DNA of 64,000 bases from Actinomycetes bacterium (lineage in GTDB: Bacteria > Actinomycetota > Coriobacteriia > Anaerosomatales > JAGXFU01). Positions 23,010 to 32,599 of this stretch are shown here, one piece after another. The translations under genes were made by a program, and so were the position numbers. How positions within the stretch are numbered: the first letter of the stretch is position 1; every line of letters starts with the position of its first letter. The notes below the pieces were generated by a model. That model ran no database searches. It was not told the DNA's origin and saw only the letters and a list, made by a program, of their open reading frames with translations. The stretch spans positions 62,001 through 126,000 of the forward strand of contig JAGXFU010000015.1 of the NCBI GenBank assembly GCA_024637115.1, written 5' to 3'.

Positions 23010-23636
23010 CTATCCGTTGCCCACAAGCAGGGATGTCAGCCATGAGCCCAGCACGGCGCACCCGTCTGTCGTGAGGTGGTGTGATGCGGTCTCATCAAAG
23101 AGCAGTTCGGCCCTGGCTTCGAACTCATCATCGGCGTTCCACCAGAGCAGGGTGATGGGTACTTTAGGCAGGGCAGGAATGGTCCACGCCTGGTCGCCAA
23201 GCCCTGAGATGCTTGCGCCACCCAGTCGCTCGACAGCGCCGGGCAAGGCGGCTGCGTCCAACGCGAAGTGTCGGGCGATTCTCGCTCCCGTGTAGCCGTG
23301 GAACGCAGTCACATAGAACGACGCTTCGGGCAATCCTGCAAAGGAGATCAACGTGTCGGAAGGTTGCGTGCCGTCCGAAAGAGCCAGGTAGTACACGAGC
23401 AGGGCGGCGATGTGCGGAGGCGAGGGGCGATCGGCGATGCTGACCTCGTACGCCGGATAGGTGATCGAGACCGGGGAGCCAAGGAACGAGAGTGCGAATT
23501 CGCCGGTATCCTCATCCCACTTCGCACCTGTGTGTGTAGCGATAGTATGCGGGTCAAGCCCGGTGGCCATCTCCCGGGCAGCTCTCAAGGCGTTGTCACC
23601 CATGGAGTGATCCAGTGGGCAGGCTAGGTACCTCAC
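23010..23636 (-). CDS. DUF3786 domain protein
   Basis: The 208-residue product has the DUF3786 signature region (PHIAALLVYYLALSDGT, then ISFAGLPEASFYVTAFHGY). The family is common in strict anaerobes and has no fixed function; some members are fused to or near metal-cofactor genes. The start could be GTG 23636 or ATG 23603, and neither has a clear ribosome site. It converges on the NifX-like gene with a nine-base gap. Confidence 0.8.
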   Translation of the reverse strand: MRYLACPLDHSMGDNALRAAREMATGLDPHTIATHTGAKWDEDTGEFALSFLGSPVSITYPAYEVSIADRPSPPHIAALLVYYLALSDGTQPSDTLISFAGLPEASFYVTAFHGYTGARIARHFALDAAALPGAVERLGGASISGLGDQAWTIPALPKVPITLLWWNADDEFEARAELLFDETASHHLTTDGCAVLGSWLTSLLVGNG

Positions 23637-23793
23637 GGGCGAGTTCTTCTGAGCGGATCAGAGGCGGGAAACGCTTGCCCTTGGCGAGTCTAAGAGTCAT
23701 CATGCGTACCTGTGTTCTAAGAGCGGCGATTGCTGAGATGTCGTGTTGGGTCGCTTTGCCGGACCCTGCTAGAATGGCACGTGTTTCACGAAT

Positions 23794-23868
23794 GGGCGAT
23801 TAACTCAGTGGTAGAGTGCTTCCTTTACACGGAAGAGGTCGGGGGTTCAAGTCCCTCATCGCCCACCA
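23794..23868 (+). tRNA. tRNA-Val (anticodon TAC)
   Basis: 75 bases, acceptor GGGCGAT with ATCGCCC, anticodon loop TTTACAC between CTTCC and GGAAG, T-arm GGGGGTTCAAGTCCCTC, CCA encoded. Confidence 0.93.
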
Positions 23869-23876
23869 ATAACTAC

Positions 23877-23911
23877 AGGTCTCGAGCCTTCAGGTTCGGG
23901 GCCTTTTTCTT
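23877..23911 (+). terminator. Terminator after tRNA-Val
   Basis: AGGTCTCGAGCC pairs with GGTTCGGGGCCT around a four-base loop, then TTTTTC. From 23912 to 24106 I see no gene. Confidence 0.75.
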
Positions 23912-24106
23912 TGGTCGGCGTACGGGCCGCTGATGCGAAGTCGCGGGGCCAAGTTGATGATGTGCGTGTGGAATGCGCTAGAATCTGGAAGACTGCGTGC
24001 GCCATTGCGTAGGCGTCCAAGCCGCATGTGGGGGGTCTCTTACAGGGACCGATGGGTCTCTCGGGTGAGAGTGCGGAGGACTCAGCGAACGGTATGGGAG
24101 GGGAAT

Positions 24107-25495
24107 ATGTACTACGGATTCCGGGTGTTCAGGTGCGCGATGCGTGCGCTGCTCGTGTGCACCGTGTTTGCAGCGGCGTGCTTCACGGGAACGGATCGGT
24201 CCGAGGCGGTGGAATTCGCGAGCGTGTCCGGTGTCGTCACGGATGCAGTGACGGGTGCGCCGGTCTCCTCGGCAGAGATGTGGCTGCAAGGAGACCTTGG
24301 TGACGGCGGAGATCCCTGGGACGATCTGGGTGGGCCGATCTACGCGGATGCTGCTGGGCGCTACCAGTTCGGCATCCTTCTGGATCGAGAATACCGAGTG
24401 TGTGCGTTGAAGCCCGGCTATCGGAATCTGTACTCGGATCCCATCTCATCCTCCGGTGCGGATCTGACCTATGACATCGAGATCATCCCGTTGAACCGTA
24501 CGAAGCGTCTGGCGGGGGCCAATCGCTTCACCACGGCGGTGGAAATCGCCCGTGAGGGCTACGAGACCAGATTCGACCAGGGGAACTGGCCGGGAGTCGA
24601 TGACATCGTCCTTGCCTGTGGAGACGACGCCGGAGCTGCCGACGCTCTGTCGGCCGCGGGGCTGTGCGGGCTCTATGACGCGCCGCTATTCCTTGTGAGC
24701 ACCGACTACACCCCGCGCGAGGTGATCACCGCGGTTAAGGAGATCGCCTCGGTGAACGGTGATGTGACCGTGCACATCGTCGGGGGGCCGGCGAGAGTAC
24801 CCGAGGCTCGACTCTGGAATCTGGATGCGGGGAGCGGCCGACTGATCATGGACCGCATTCAGTCCACCGGCGACAGGTACGATACTGCTGCGGCGATCGC
24901 CCGGCGGATCATCGAGGAGACCGGCGAGAAGCCCGAGCTGGTCCTAGTGGCGAACGGGGCGGATCCCTCGAAGTTTGCAGACGCGCTGGCGCTCTCTCCA
25001 CTGTCGCGGGCCATGAAGGCGCCGATCTTGCTCGTGGGTCAGGATCACATGCCGGATGCCACGGACGAGGCGATACGCGACTGCTACTCGTTTCTCCCCC
25101 AGACGGCATATGTGGTTGCTGGCGGCCCCGCGACCATCGGTGAGGATCTGTATTGGGAGCACTTCGGGAGTCGTGTCGCGATGGATGATGAGCGTTGGGC
25201 GGGCGCTGACAGGTACGGAACCGCGATTGCGATCGCGGACAAGGCCATCGAGCACGGCTGGCTCTCATCCGAGAGAGTGGGGTTGGCGGCCAATTTGCCG
25301 GATGCACTTGCAGGGGGCGGCATGCTGGGGCGCGCCAGAGCCCCGCTGCTTCTGACCCGAGGCGAGACGCTCACGCGCAGCACAGGCTCGTGGCTCAGCG
25401 ACAATCGTTCGAGCATCCTGCAGTGCTACTTGTTCGGCGGCACCAGAAGCATCAGCGACTCTGTCAAGGCTCAGGTGTCGGGCAAGCTCCAATAG
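24107..25495 (+). CDS. CWB2 surface protein with N-terminal carboxypeptidase-regulatory-like domain
   Basis: The start is ATG 24107, after GGGAGGGG; product 462 residues. A signal peptide (ALLVCTVFAAACFTG) is followed by a beta-sandwich segment (SVSGVVTDAVTGAPVSSAEM, then DAAGRYQFGILLDREYRV) and three cell-wall-binding type 2 repeats from about residue 130 (LAGANRFTTAVEIA, YDTAAAIARRI, WAGADRYGTAIAIAD). CWB2 repeats attach proteins non-covalently to wall polymers. It stands alone, apart from the three-gene CWB2 cluster near 40 kb. What its N-terminal domain binds is unknown. Confidence 0.88.
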   Translation: MYYGFRVFRCAMRALLVCTVFAAACFTGTDRSEAVEFASVSGVVTDAVTGAPVSSAEMWLQGDLGDGGDPWDDLGGPIYADAAGRYQFGILLDREYRVCALKPGYRNLYSDPISSSGADLTYDIEIIPLNRTKRLAGANRFTTAVEIAREGYETRFDQGNWPGVDDIVLACGDDAGAADALSAAGLCGLYDAPLFLVSTDYTPREVITAVKEIASVNGDVTVHIVGGPARVPEARLWNLDAGSGRLIMDRIQSTGDRYDTAAAIARRIIEETGEKPELVLVANGADPSKFADALALSPLSRAMKAPILLVGQDHMPDATDEAIRDCYSFLPQTAYVVAGGPATIGEDLYWEHFGSRVAMDDERWAGADRYGTAIAIADKAIEHGWLSSERVGLAANLPDALAGGGMLGRARAPLLLTRGETLTRSTGSWLSDNRSSILQCYLFGGTRSISDSVKAQVSGKLQ

Positions 25496-25588
25496 CCGGC
25501 GATACGGCTGCTGTCGGTGCGACTGACACCTGAAGTCCGGATATGTGCCGAGACGAGGCGCACCCAGTATCGCCCACTACTACACATC

Positions 25589-25632
25589 AAACGCTCCACC
25601 GGGTCCTCCCTCAGGACCCGGTGGGAGCGTTT
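25589..25632 (+). terminator. Strong terminator after the CWB2 gene
   Basis: A long stem pairs AAACGCTCC..CCGGGTCCT with AGGACCCGG..GGAGCGTTT, then TTCTCTTTG. Confidence 0.85.
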
Positions 25633-25769
25633 TCTCTTTGTGCGAGTTCGCCATTGCGCGCATCGGCCGGTGCTGCCCTTCACACAGTTGTCATTGGGGT
25701 ACGATATCTCTGACAGTAGCTCTCGCGTGAACGCTGAAGCTCGCACGCAACTCTCATGGAGGCACTCCG

Positions 25770-28388
25770 ATGCCAGAGCACTCTCTGAACGAGGGCCAAG
25801 CCAAGGATGCGGAGCGCTTGCGTGCCGACGCCGCCTTGAGGGAGAGCGAAGAGCGGCTGAGGTTGGCGCTATCTGCGGCCAATCAAGGCATGTACGATCT
25901 CGACACGCGAACCGGTGTCGCCACGGTGACACCCGAGTATCTGTCGATGATTGGCGAGGACCCCTCTGCGGGCACCTTCGATCTTGCGACGTTCGGAGAT
26001 CGAATTCACCCCGATGATGCCCCTGAAGTACTCGGTCTCGTGGAGGCTTACACACGCGGTGATATCGATGAGTATCGTACCGAGTATCGGATTCGCCACA
26101 CCTCAGGCGAGTGGATTTGGGTGTTATCGATCGGACGTGTGATCGAGCGAGACAATGAGGGCCAAGCAGTCCGTGTTCTTGGTACCCACACCGATATCAC
26201 AGATCGCAGGAAAGCCGAACTCGCGGTGCTTGAGAGTGAGAGACGGCACAGGATCATCCTTCAAGCCGCCATGGATGGATTCTGCCTGGTTGATGTTGAG
26301 GGTCACCTACTTGAGGTCAATGACGCCTATAGCCAGATGAGCGGCTACGCCTGTGATGAACTCCTGGGGATGAAGATATTCGATTTCGAGGTGGACGAAG
26401 CCGCGGCTGACACCCTTGGGCATCTGCACTACGTAATGGAACAAGGCGAAGACCGTTTCGAGTCAGTGCATCGGCGCAAAGACGGCACCACATTCGACGT
26501 TGAGGTCAGCGTTCAGTATCAACCCGCTATTGGCGAGCGATTCTGGGTGTTCGTGAGAGACATCACGGAGCGAAAGGCATCGGAGCGGGCTCTGAATGAT
26601 CGTGTTGTGTCGCTAACGCAACCTCTGACAGATGATACGGATGTGGACTTTGAGAATCTGTTCGTTATTGACGATATTCAGCAGCTCCAGGACGCGTTCT
26701 CCAACGCGACTCAGGTTGCGTCGATCATCACGCACGTTGATGGCACCCCGATCACCAAGCCAAGCAACTTTTGCCGGCTCTGCAATGAGTTGATCCGTGG
26801 GACGGAGATCGGCCGAGCCAACTGCTATGCGTCCGATGCAGAGCTAGGCAAGGTCTCCACTGCTGGGCCGAGCATACGACCGTGCATGAGTGCAGGGCTG
26901 TGGGACGCTGGAGCAAGCATCACTGTGGGAGGTCACCACATTGCCAACTGGCTCATCGGACAGGTGCGAGATGACACGCAGTCCGAGGAGCTCATTGTTG
27001 CGTATGCCCGTGAGATAGGAGCAGACGAACAGGCGATGATTGAGGCGTTTCATGATGTGCCCGCCATGTCACGGGAGCATTTTGAGAGTATCGCCGATGC
27101 ACTCTACCTGCTGGCGTCCCAACTATCAGCGACCGCTTACCAGAACGTGCAGCAGGCGCGCGCGATCACCGAACGCCTGGAGACAGAGCAGGCCCTGCGT
27201 GCGAGCGAACGCTGGCTGAGCGAATCACAGCGTGTCGCACGGCTTGGTCACTATATCTTTGATATCCCCGCGGACCATTGGTACGGGTCTCCATCGCTCT
27301 ATGACGTGCTCGGGGTGACGGAGCCGGGAGGCGACTTCACGGCGTGGCTCAACGTGGTGCATTCCGATGATCGCGATTGGGTCACCCGCTACTTCGCCGA
27401 GGATGTACTCGGGGAGGGGCATACGTTCGATGCTGAGTACCGGATTGTCCGCCCACGCGACGGGGAGATACGCTGGGTACATGGCCTTGGCGTCCTGGAG
27501 CATGGCGAAGATGGTCAGCCCCTCTCGATGTTCGGCATCATCCAGGACATCACAGAGCGTAAGACATCCGAGGAAGAGATTCGTACGTTGAATGCAAGCC
27601 TCGAGGAGCGAGTCCAAGCACGAACCGAGGAACTGAGTCGCGCCAACAACGAACTCGCGGTATTGAACGAAGAGCTCACCGAAGCGAATTATCGGCTCGA
27701 GGAGGCGACTCGCGCAAAGAATGATTTCCTCGCCGCGATGAGTCATGAATTACGGACTCCACTCAACTCGGTTATCGGATTCTCCACGATTCTCGGAAAG
27801 GAGATGGCTGGCGAACTCAACGATGAGCAGCGAAAGCAGATCGGGATGATCGACAACTCCGGCCGGCACCTGCTCGAGCTCGTCAACAAGATCCTTGACC
27901 TCGCAAAGATCGAGGCCGGTCAACACATACCCACGATCCGTGAGGTCGACATCGCCGAAGTGGCTCAGCGGATGTTTGAGACGGTGCGGCCGATGGCGGA
28001 GGCCAAAGACATTGAAATGCAATGGAACTGCCCGGAAAGCGAGATGCTGTCTCAGACCGATGAGCTCTTTGTCAGTCAGATACTCCTGAATCTGATGGGT
28101 AATGCGGTGAAGTTCTCTGACTCGGGGCGGGTGAGCGTAACGCTCTCCCGAGAGGATTCCGACGTGCTGGTGACAGTGAAGGATACCGGTCGCGGAATCG
28201 CACAGGAGGACCTGGAGCGTGTGTTCGATGACTTCTATCAGGTCGATCCGTATCAGGGAGCCAAGAGTGATGGTACGGGCCTCGGGCTCTCCGTTTCCCG
28301 TCATCTCGCCGACATCCTCGGCGCGCGTATAGAAGTGGAGAGCGAACTCGGTCGCGGGTCACGTTTCACCCTTCGTCTCCCCGGGTGA
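25770..28388 (+). CDS. PAS-PAS-PocR-PAS sensor histidine kinase
   Basis: The 872-residue kinase has no membrane helix. Two PAS domains (about 35-270) come first, then a PocR sensory domain (about 285-455) with FCRLCNELIRGTEIGRANCY and IRPCMSAGLWDAG, a third PAS (475-600), a coiled coil, HisKA with AAMSHELRTPLNS (His659) and an ATPase domain (LMGNAVKFSD, DTGRGIAQED, GTGLGLSVSR). PocR domains sense small organic ligands such as propanediol in cobalamin regulation. No response regulator is adjacent, so it is an orphan kinase. GGAGG lies eight bases before the ATG. Confidence 0.9.
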   Translation: MPEHSLNEGQAKDAERLRADAALRESEERLRLALSAANQGMYDLDTRTGVATVTPEYLSMIGEDPSAGTFDLATFGDRIHPDDAPEVLGLVEAYTRGDIDEYRTEYRIRHTSGEWIWVLSIGRVIERDNEGQAVRVLGTHTDITDRRKAELAVLESERRHRIILQAAMDGFCLVDVEGHLLEVNDAYSQMSGYACDELLGMKIFDFEVDEAAADTLGHLHYVMEQGEDRFESVHRRKDGTTFDVEVSVQYQPAIGERFWVFVRDITERKASERALNDRVVSLTQPLTDDTDVDFENLFVIDDIQQLQDAFSNATQVASIITHVDGTPITKPSNFCRLCNELIRGTEIGRANCYASDAELGKVSTAGPSIRPCMSAGLWDAGASITVGGHHIANWLIGQVRDDTQSEELIVAYAREIGADEQAMIEAFHDVPAMSREHFESIADALYLLASQLSATAYQNVQQARAITERLETEQALRASERWLSESQRVARLGHYIFDIPADHWYGSPSLYDVLGVTEPGGDFTAWLNVVHSDDRDWVTRYFAEDVLGEGHTFDAEYRIVRPRDGEIRWVHGLGVLEHGEDGQPLSMFGIIQDITERKTSEEEIRTLNASLEERVQARTEELSRANNELAVLNEELTEANYRLEEATRAKNDFLAAMSHELRTPLNSVIGFSTILGKEMAGELNDEQRKQIGMIDNSGRHLLELVNKILDLAKIEAGQHIPTIREVDIAEVAQRMFETVRPMAEAKDIEMQWNCPESEMLSQTDELFVSQILLNLMGNAVKFSDSGRVSVTLSREDSDVLVTVKDTGRGIAQEDLERVFDDFYQVDPYQGAKSDGTGLGLSVSRHLADILGARIEVESELGRGSRFTLRLPG

Positions 28389-28456
28389 GTCGATCGACCG
28401 CCCGTCTGCATCTTTTCCCAGGGAATCGTCCCCCTGCTGTCGAAGCAACGTAGTGG

Positions 28457-28471
28457 TGTCCTGTTTGGACA
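28457..28471 (+). promoter_or_regulatory. Inverted repeat upstream of the cytochrome b gene
   Basis: TGTCC-TGTTT-GGACA lies 32 bases before the start and could be an operator. Only the symmetry supports this. Confidence 0.35.
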
Positions 28472-28502
28472 TCGAAGGGACAGTGTCACTAGGGGGGACT
28501 TT

Positions 28503-29381
28503 ATGAACGTCATTGAGTTCAACGTCTGGCTCGACAACATCTTTGTTGCAATCTACATCGGCGTGCTGCTCTTCTTGGGCTGGCACTTCACGATGTTCAT
28601 CCTCAAGGGGAGGTTCCGCAAATCGTTCATTGAAGGCCATTGGCCGGAGCATGATTCGCGCCCGCCCAAGCTTCCCAAGTTCATGCACGCGACGCATATG
28701 TTCTCGATGATCATCCTCGGGGCCACAGGCATGTATCTGCGCTTCCCGTACTTCAGCGGCGGGAGAGAGTTCATGCGAGGAACACACTTCGTGTTCATGA
28801 CGATCGTCATTGTCGTGCTCATATGGCGTGTGTGGTACGCGTTCCGCTCCAAGACCAATGCCGACTGGCGTGAGTTTGCTGTTGGCAAGGTAGATATCGC
28901 GACTATCGGCGGCGTGCTCAAGTACTACGGCTACCTCAGCAACGACAAGCCACACGTTGCCAAGTACAACGTCATGCAGAAGATGTGCTACATCCTGTTC
29001 CTGGTCATGATGGTCGCGATGGCGTTTACGGGACTCGCGCTGCTCAAGTTCGAGATCCCGCTGCTTGGAGTGACTCCAAGCTATCTACTCGTTGGCTGGT
29101 GGCTGGGCCGACTCGTTGGCGATGCGGCAACCGCACTGTGGTACACACGCATGTTCCACTATGTGCTCAACTGGGCCTTCATCATCATGAGCACCGTGCA
29201 TCTGTACCTTGCGTTCAGCGTTGATGTTCCGTGCGCGCTGGACTTCTTTGGTCTGAAGGAACTGCCCGTGAACCCGGATGCACACGGTCATGGCTCGTAT
29301 GACGACACACCGGAGGCTCCGGTCGATCGGCCGTCATCAGGACCTTCTGACACAGTGCCGGCCCCAGAACCGGTGATGTAG
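28503..29381 (+). CDS. Cytochrome b/b561-like membrane subunit
   Basis: The 292-residue protein has about five membrane helices and several membrane-facing His residues, including MHATHMFSMI, RGTHFVFMTI, FHYVLNW and STVHLYLAF, typical heme b ligands of hydrogenase and formate dehydrogenase gamma subunits. Such subunits pass electrons between quinones and a partner enzyme at the membrane surface. No partner enzyme is encoded nearby, so it is an orphan or works with enzymes elsewhere. The C-terminal 50 residues are Pro-, Asp- and His-rich. AGGGGGG precedes the ATG. Confidence 0.82.
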   Translation: MNVIEFNVWLDNIFVAIYIGVLLFLGWHFTMFILKGRFRKSFIEGHWPEHDSRPPKLPKFMHATHMFSMIILGATGMYLRFPYFSGGREFMRGTHFVFMTIVIVVLIWRVWYAFRSKTNADWREFAVGKVDIATIGGVLKYYGYLSNDKPHVAKYNVMQKMCYILFLVMMVAMAFTGLALLKFEIPLLGVTPSYLLVGWWLGRLVGDAATALWYTRMFHYVLNWAFIIMSTVHLYLAFSVDVPCALDFFGLKELPVNPDAHGHGSYDDTPEAPVDRPSSGPSDTVPAPEPVM

Positions 29382-29434
29382 GGCCTGGACCTGTCACATA
29401 CCCGGGCAGCAGCGCCATTTCTTGCCAGGGAGTC

Positions 29435-29815
29435 CTATTCGTCTCGCGGCGGCGCGCCACGCGCTCGCTTCTTGGCGCTCGTTCGGCGTTTCGCATCCAG
29501 TCTGCGCTGCTTGGCAGCCCGGGATGGCTTGGTGGCCGTACGTTTCACGCGGGGACGAGCCATCTCATCGAGTCGCGCTCTGAGACGGCTCACGCATTCT
29601 CGCTTGTTCCGTAGCTGGCTTCGCTCTCGTTGGCACTGTACTCGCAGCCCCGTGGGCTTGTGAACCAGACGTACCGCCGAGTCGGTCGTGTTGACCGATT
29701 GACCTCCGGGCCCGCTTGAGCGAAACACCTGCACCGCGCACTCGGCGAGCAACGCTTCATCTGTTGCCGGGATGCGGTAGCCGGCAGGCAATCTGCGTGT
29801 TTCCTTGGCAGGCAT
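29435..29815 (-). CDS. ArfB-like peptidyl-tRNA hydrolase with GGQ motif
   Basis: The 126-residue protein has the release-factor class I catalytic loop [18 protein letters not shown] and a basic C-terminal tail ([15 protein letters not shown] and more), but no codon-recognition domain. This is the build of ArfB/YaeJ and related factors that free stalled ribosomes by hydrolysing peptidyl-tRNA, with the basic tail in the mRNA channel. It lies eight bases downstream of the zinc-ribbon membrane protein on the same strand. Confidence 0.85.
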   Translation of the reverse strand: MPAKETRRLPAGYRIPATDEALLAECAVQVFRSSGPGGQSVNTTDSAVRLVHKPTGLRVQCQRERSQLRNKRECVSRLRARLDEMARPRVKRTATKPSRAAKQRRLDAKRRTSAKKRARGAPPRDE

Positions 29816-29823
29816 AGGGTGTC

Positions 29824-30786
29824 TCAGAACTCCGAGTAGTCGACTTCTTTCCAGCGAGAGGGAGATGCTGCGATGTCGTTGACCCAGGTGGATGTGAAGC
29901 TTTCGCCGTCGTCGTACCAGTCATCGATTTCTGACTCGTCGATGCCGGCGAACCCAAGATCCATGTTGGTGAGTGCGGTGATGTCGCTCACGAGTTTGCC
30001 AGGGTGTGCGGAGACGAAATCGGCGGAGATTTGGTCGAGCATCGATTCCACCATGAGAGGGCTGGGCCCAAATACGCTGTCAAGGGCGTGGGTGCGCGTC
30101 TCGGGGTGGAGCCACCACACGTTGGCCTCGCTGTCGAAGTACGCCTGGCCCTCGACATCGCTGCCGGCCGGGTTCGCTTCGGTCGTGCGCGTTGCGAAGA
30201 AGGTGAGGTAGAAGTCGGGGTTGTTCTTGTAGTAGGCGATCACATGAAAGACGGAGGCGCCGCTGGCATCCGGCTCGCCGACCGTGTAGTGAGTCTCGAG
30301 GTCGAACCACGGGTAGAAGTGCTGCACCATACGCTGGGTATCAGCAGCCGCAAGATCAGCAAGCTGGCCATCTACGCTGTCATCGATTACAACTTCGTCT
30401 TCGAGTGCGGCAATCTCCTCATCGATGGCGGTCTCGAGATCAGTCACGCTAGTCTCGGCAACATTCATGAACATCCCGATGGCGACACAGGAGCCGATGC
30501 CGCACAAGAGGAGTAGCCCCACAACGATTGCGATGATTATGGGCAGCTTCGACTTGGGCTTGGCTCCGACCGGCGAGGCGTCGGCATAGGCCGCAGCCGC
30601 GGGCGAGGGCTTAGGAGTGTAGGCAGGCGGCTGGTCGACCGGCGCAGGGCTCGGCGCGATGCTGGGCTCCTCGGTGACTTCGTAGAAGTTTGAGAGCGAC
30701 TCGGGACCGTGGCCCTGGGGGCATCGTCCGTCGTCGGTAACGTATACGTTTGCGTTGCATTGTGAACAGAATGCCGCCCGTGCCAT
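29824..30786 (-). CDS. Zinc-ribbon membrane protein with outside domain, unknown function
   Basis: The 320-residue product starts with a zinc ribbon ([20 protein letters not shown]), then a Pro/Ala-rich linker to about residue 80, one membrane helix ([20 protein letters not shown]), and an outside domain of about 210 residues rich in acidic and aromatic residues. The layout suggests a cytoplasmic metal-binding head and an extracellular domain. I do not recognise the outer domain. It is upstream of the ArfB-like gene and probably shares its transcript. Confidence 0.7.
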   Translation of the reverse strand: MARAAFCSQCNANVYVTDDGRCPQGHGPESLSNFYEVTEEPSIAPSPAPVDQPPAYTPKPSPAAAAYADASPVGAKPKSKLPIIIAIVVGLLLLCGIGSCVAIGMFMNVAETSVTDLETAIDEEIAALEDEVVIDDSVDGQLADLAAADTQRMVQHFYPWFDLETHYTVGEPDASGASVFHVIAYYKNNPDFYLTFFATRTTEANPAGSDVEGQAYFDSEANVWWLHPETRTHALDSVFGPSPLMVESMLDQISADFVSAHPGKLVSDITALTNMDLGFAGIDESEIDDWYDDGESFTSTWVNDIAASPSRWKEVDYSEF

Positions 30787-30846
30787 CGTTCGCCCCTCCC
30801 GTTGGAACCCTGCGTACGAGCATACCAGCAGGAGACGCTCGCGTGC

Positions 30847-31038
30847 TCACTCAGTGATGGAGATTGCACTCACCGGGCAAAAGTCCTCGGCGTTGCGCAC
30901 CGCCCCAAACAGCCGTGGATCGATGTCACTGTTGATAACGCGGGACAGACCGTCCTCGCCTACGGAGAAGACTTCGGGGCACTCGTCTTCACATGCCCCG
31001 CAGCCGATACAGAGCTCGTGATCGACAGTTACCTGCAT
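30847..31038 (-). CDS. Single-cluster [4Fe-4S] ferredoxin
   Basis: The 63-residue protein starts at reverse-strand ATG 31038. CIGCGACEDECPEVF supplies C10, C13 and C16 (with C20 nearby) and FCPVSAI supplies the distant Cys54. The acidic composition fits an electron carrier in anaerobic metabolism. It is compact, with no extra domain. It stands alone and is transcribed divergently from the gene at 31158. Confidence 0.92.
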   Translation of the reverse strand: MQVTVDHELCIGCGACEDECPEVFSVGEDGLSRVINSDIDPRLFGAVRNAEDFCPVSAISITE

Positions 31039-31157
31039 GGTAGTGCTCCTTGCGTTCGATGTCGGTATGGTGTTGCGCGGCCGCATAGCTCTAGATACCC
31101 AAGTCACGACGCGTGTGGTAGGTTTTCGCCAATGCACTTCGGGGGAGGGGCAACACT

Positions 31158-31424
31158 ATGGATGAGCCGCAGTATCGTAAGATCAAGGTACTGGTTGAGA
31201 CGGCTGAGCGTAGTTTCAAGGGATTCATCTTCAAGCCGGAGGATGATGAGGATACGCAGCTCCGGTTATCCGATTACCTCAATCATTACGATGACAAGTT
31301 TCTTCGTCTGGCCGAGGTGGAGATCACCGAGCGGGGTCAGCACTACCGGATCGGCGAGAAGCAGGAGTTCGTTGCTGTTGCGGTCAATGCCATCACCTAC
31401 ATCGCCCCGATGGACGGGGAGTAG
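31158..31424 (+). CDS. Conserved-looking 88-residue hypothetical protein
   Basis: It is soluble and charged and begins YRKIKVLVETAERSFKGFIF, which looks like beta strands; the rest has NHYDDKFLRLAEVEIT and an end rich in hydrophobic residues (VAVAVNAITYI). GGGGGAGGGG lies upstream of the ATG. No family is recognised, and it may be co-transcribed with the DUF72 gene 36 bases on. Confidence 0.65.
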   Translation: MDEPQYRKIKVLVETAERSFKGFIFKPEDDEDTQLRLSDYLNHYDDKFLRLAEVEITERGQHYRIGEKQEFVAVAVNAITYIAPMDGE

Positions 31425-31459
31425 GGGGATGCCCATGAGGCTCCCGCCGGGCGTGCGCT

Positions 31460-32437
31460 ATGGGTGACGTAGTCATCGGTACGTGTTCGTGGACCGACAA
31501 GACCATGATCGAGGCGTACTATCCGCCCGGGGTCTCCTCGGCAGAAGCGCGGTTGCGCTACTATGCGGCTCGTTTCGACACGGTGGAGGTCGACTCGACC
31601 TTCTATGGTCTGCCGAGGCGGGACTACGCGCACGCATGGGCCGAGCGCACTCCGCCCGGATTCACCTTTCACATCAAGGCGTACGGACTCATGACCGGGC
31701 ACGAGGTGGATGAGCGTTCACTGCATCCGGAGCTTCGGGAGTATGACTATGAGGTCACGGAGCGCGGGCGGATCCGCAATCCTCCGCAGGAGATGGTGCG
31801 GCACGCCTTTGAGATCTTTGTCAGCGAACTGGCGCCGCTCAGGGAAGCCGGCAAAATGGGCGGCGTGCTTATGCAGTTCCCGCCGTATTTCACCGCCAAC
31901 CGGGCGCACCGCGATGAGAACCTTCGCTACATCGAATACGCCCACGAGCAACTCGACGGGCTGTCGACGTTCGTAGAGTTCCGACATCCCTCGTGGGTCG
32001 AGGGCGACCAGCTGCCACGCACGTTGGCGTTTCTTGCCACCAAGGACCTCACGTACGTGAGCGTTGATGCTCCCTATGGACCCGGACTTTCGGCAATGCC
32101 GCCCGTGACCGCAGCGACCGCACCACAGGCGTACGTTCGGCTGCACGGACGCAATCGCGAGATGTGGAGCGTTCCCACGGAGACAGCCGCGGATCGGTTC
32201 GACTACCTCTATACACCTGATGAACTCTCCGAATGGAAGTTCTCTATCGCATCACTTGCGCAGGACACTGAGCGTGTGTGGGTGATGTTCAACAACTGCA
32301 AGCACGACTACGCCCCGCGCAATGCCCGCGAGATGGCGGGGATCCTTGGCGACCTGGTGGCTCCTCGCGAAGATGGCGTGGCGACCGGGGATCCTGCGGG
32401 CGATCCGCCGCCAGGGCAGATGGGTCTCGGGTTGTAG
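31460..32437 (+). CDS. DUF72 (YecE-like) TIM-barrel protein
   Basis: The 325-residue product begins with the family hallmark VVIGTCSWTDKTMIEAYYP and continues YYAARFDTVEVDSTFYGLP, VEFRHPSW and AYVRLHGRN, ending with FNNCKHDYAPRNA. DUF72 proteins are TIM-barrel proteins found across bacteria with no established reaction. Length is slightly above usual because of a Gly/Pro tail. Confidence 0.9.
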   Translation: MGDVVIGTCSWTDKTMIEAYYPPGVSSAEARLRYYAARFDTVEVDSTFYGLPRRDYAHAWAERTPPGFTFHIKAYGLMTGHEVDERSLHPELREYDYEVTERGRIRNPPQEMVRHAFEIFVSELAPLREAGKMGGVLMQFPPYFTANRAHRDENLRYIEYAHEQLDGLSTFVEFRHPSWVEGDQLPRTLAFLATKDLTYVSVDAPYGPGLSAMPPVTAATAPQAYVRLHGRNREMWSVPTETAADRFDYLYTPDELSEWKFSIASLAQDTERVWVMFNNCKHDYAPRNAREMAGILGDLVAPREDGVATGDPAGDPPPGQMGLGL

Positions 32438-32599
32438 TCGCGAATGGCGCCAGGTACACCCTCGGGAGTACACGAAGTGTCCTCCCTGGGCTGATGTGCG
32501 TGTACGCGTTCGGGCTGAGAATGGATGAGTACGAGGAAGCGAACCGTAGAGTTCGCACTACATCCAGAAGGACTCAGGTCCGGACAAGGAGATGGCTCT

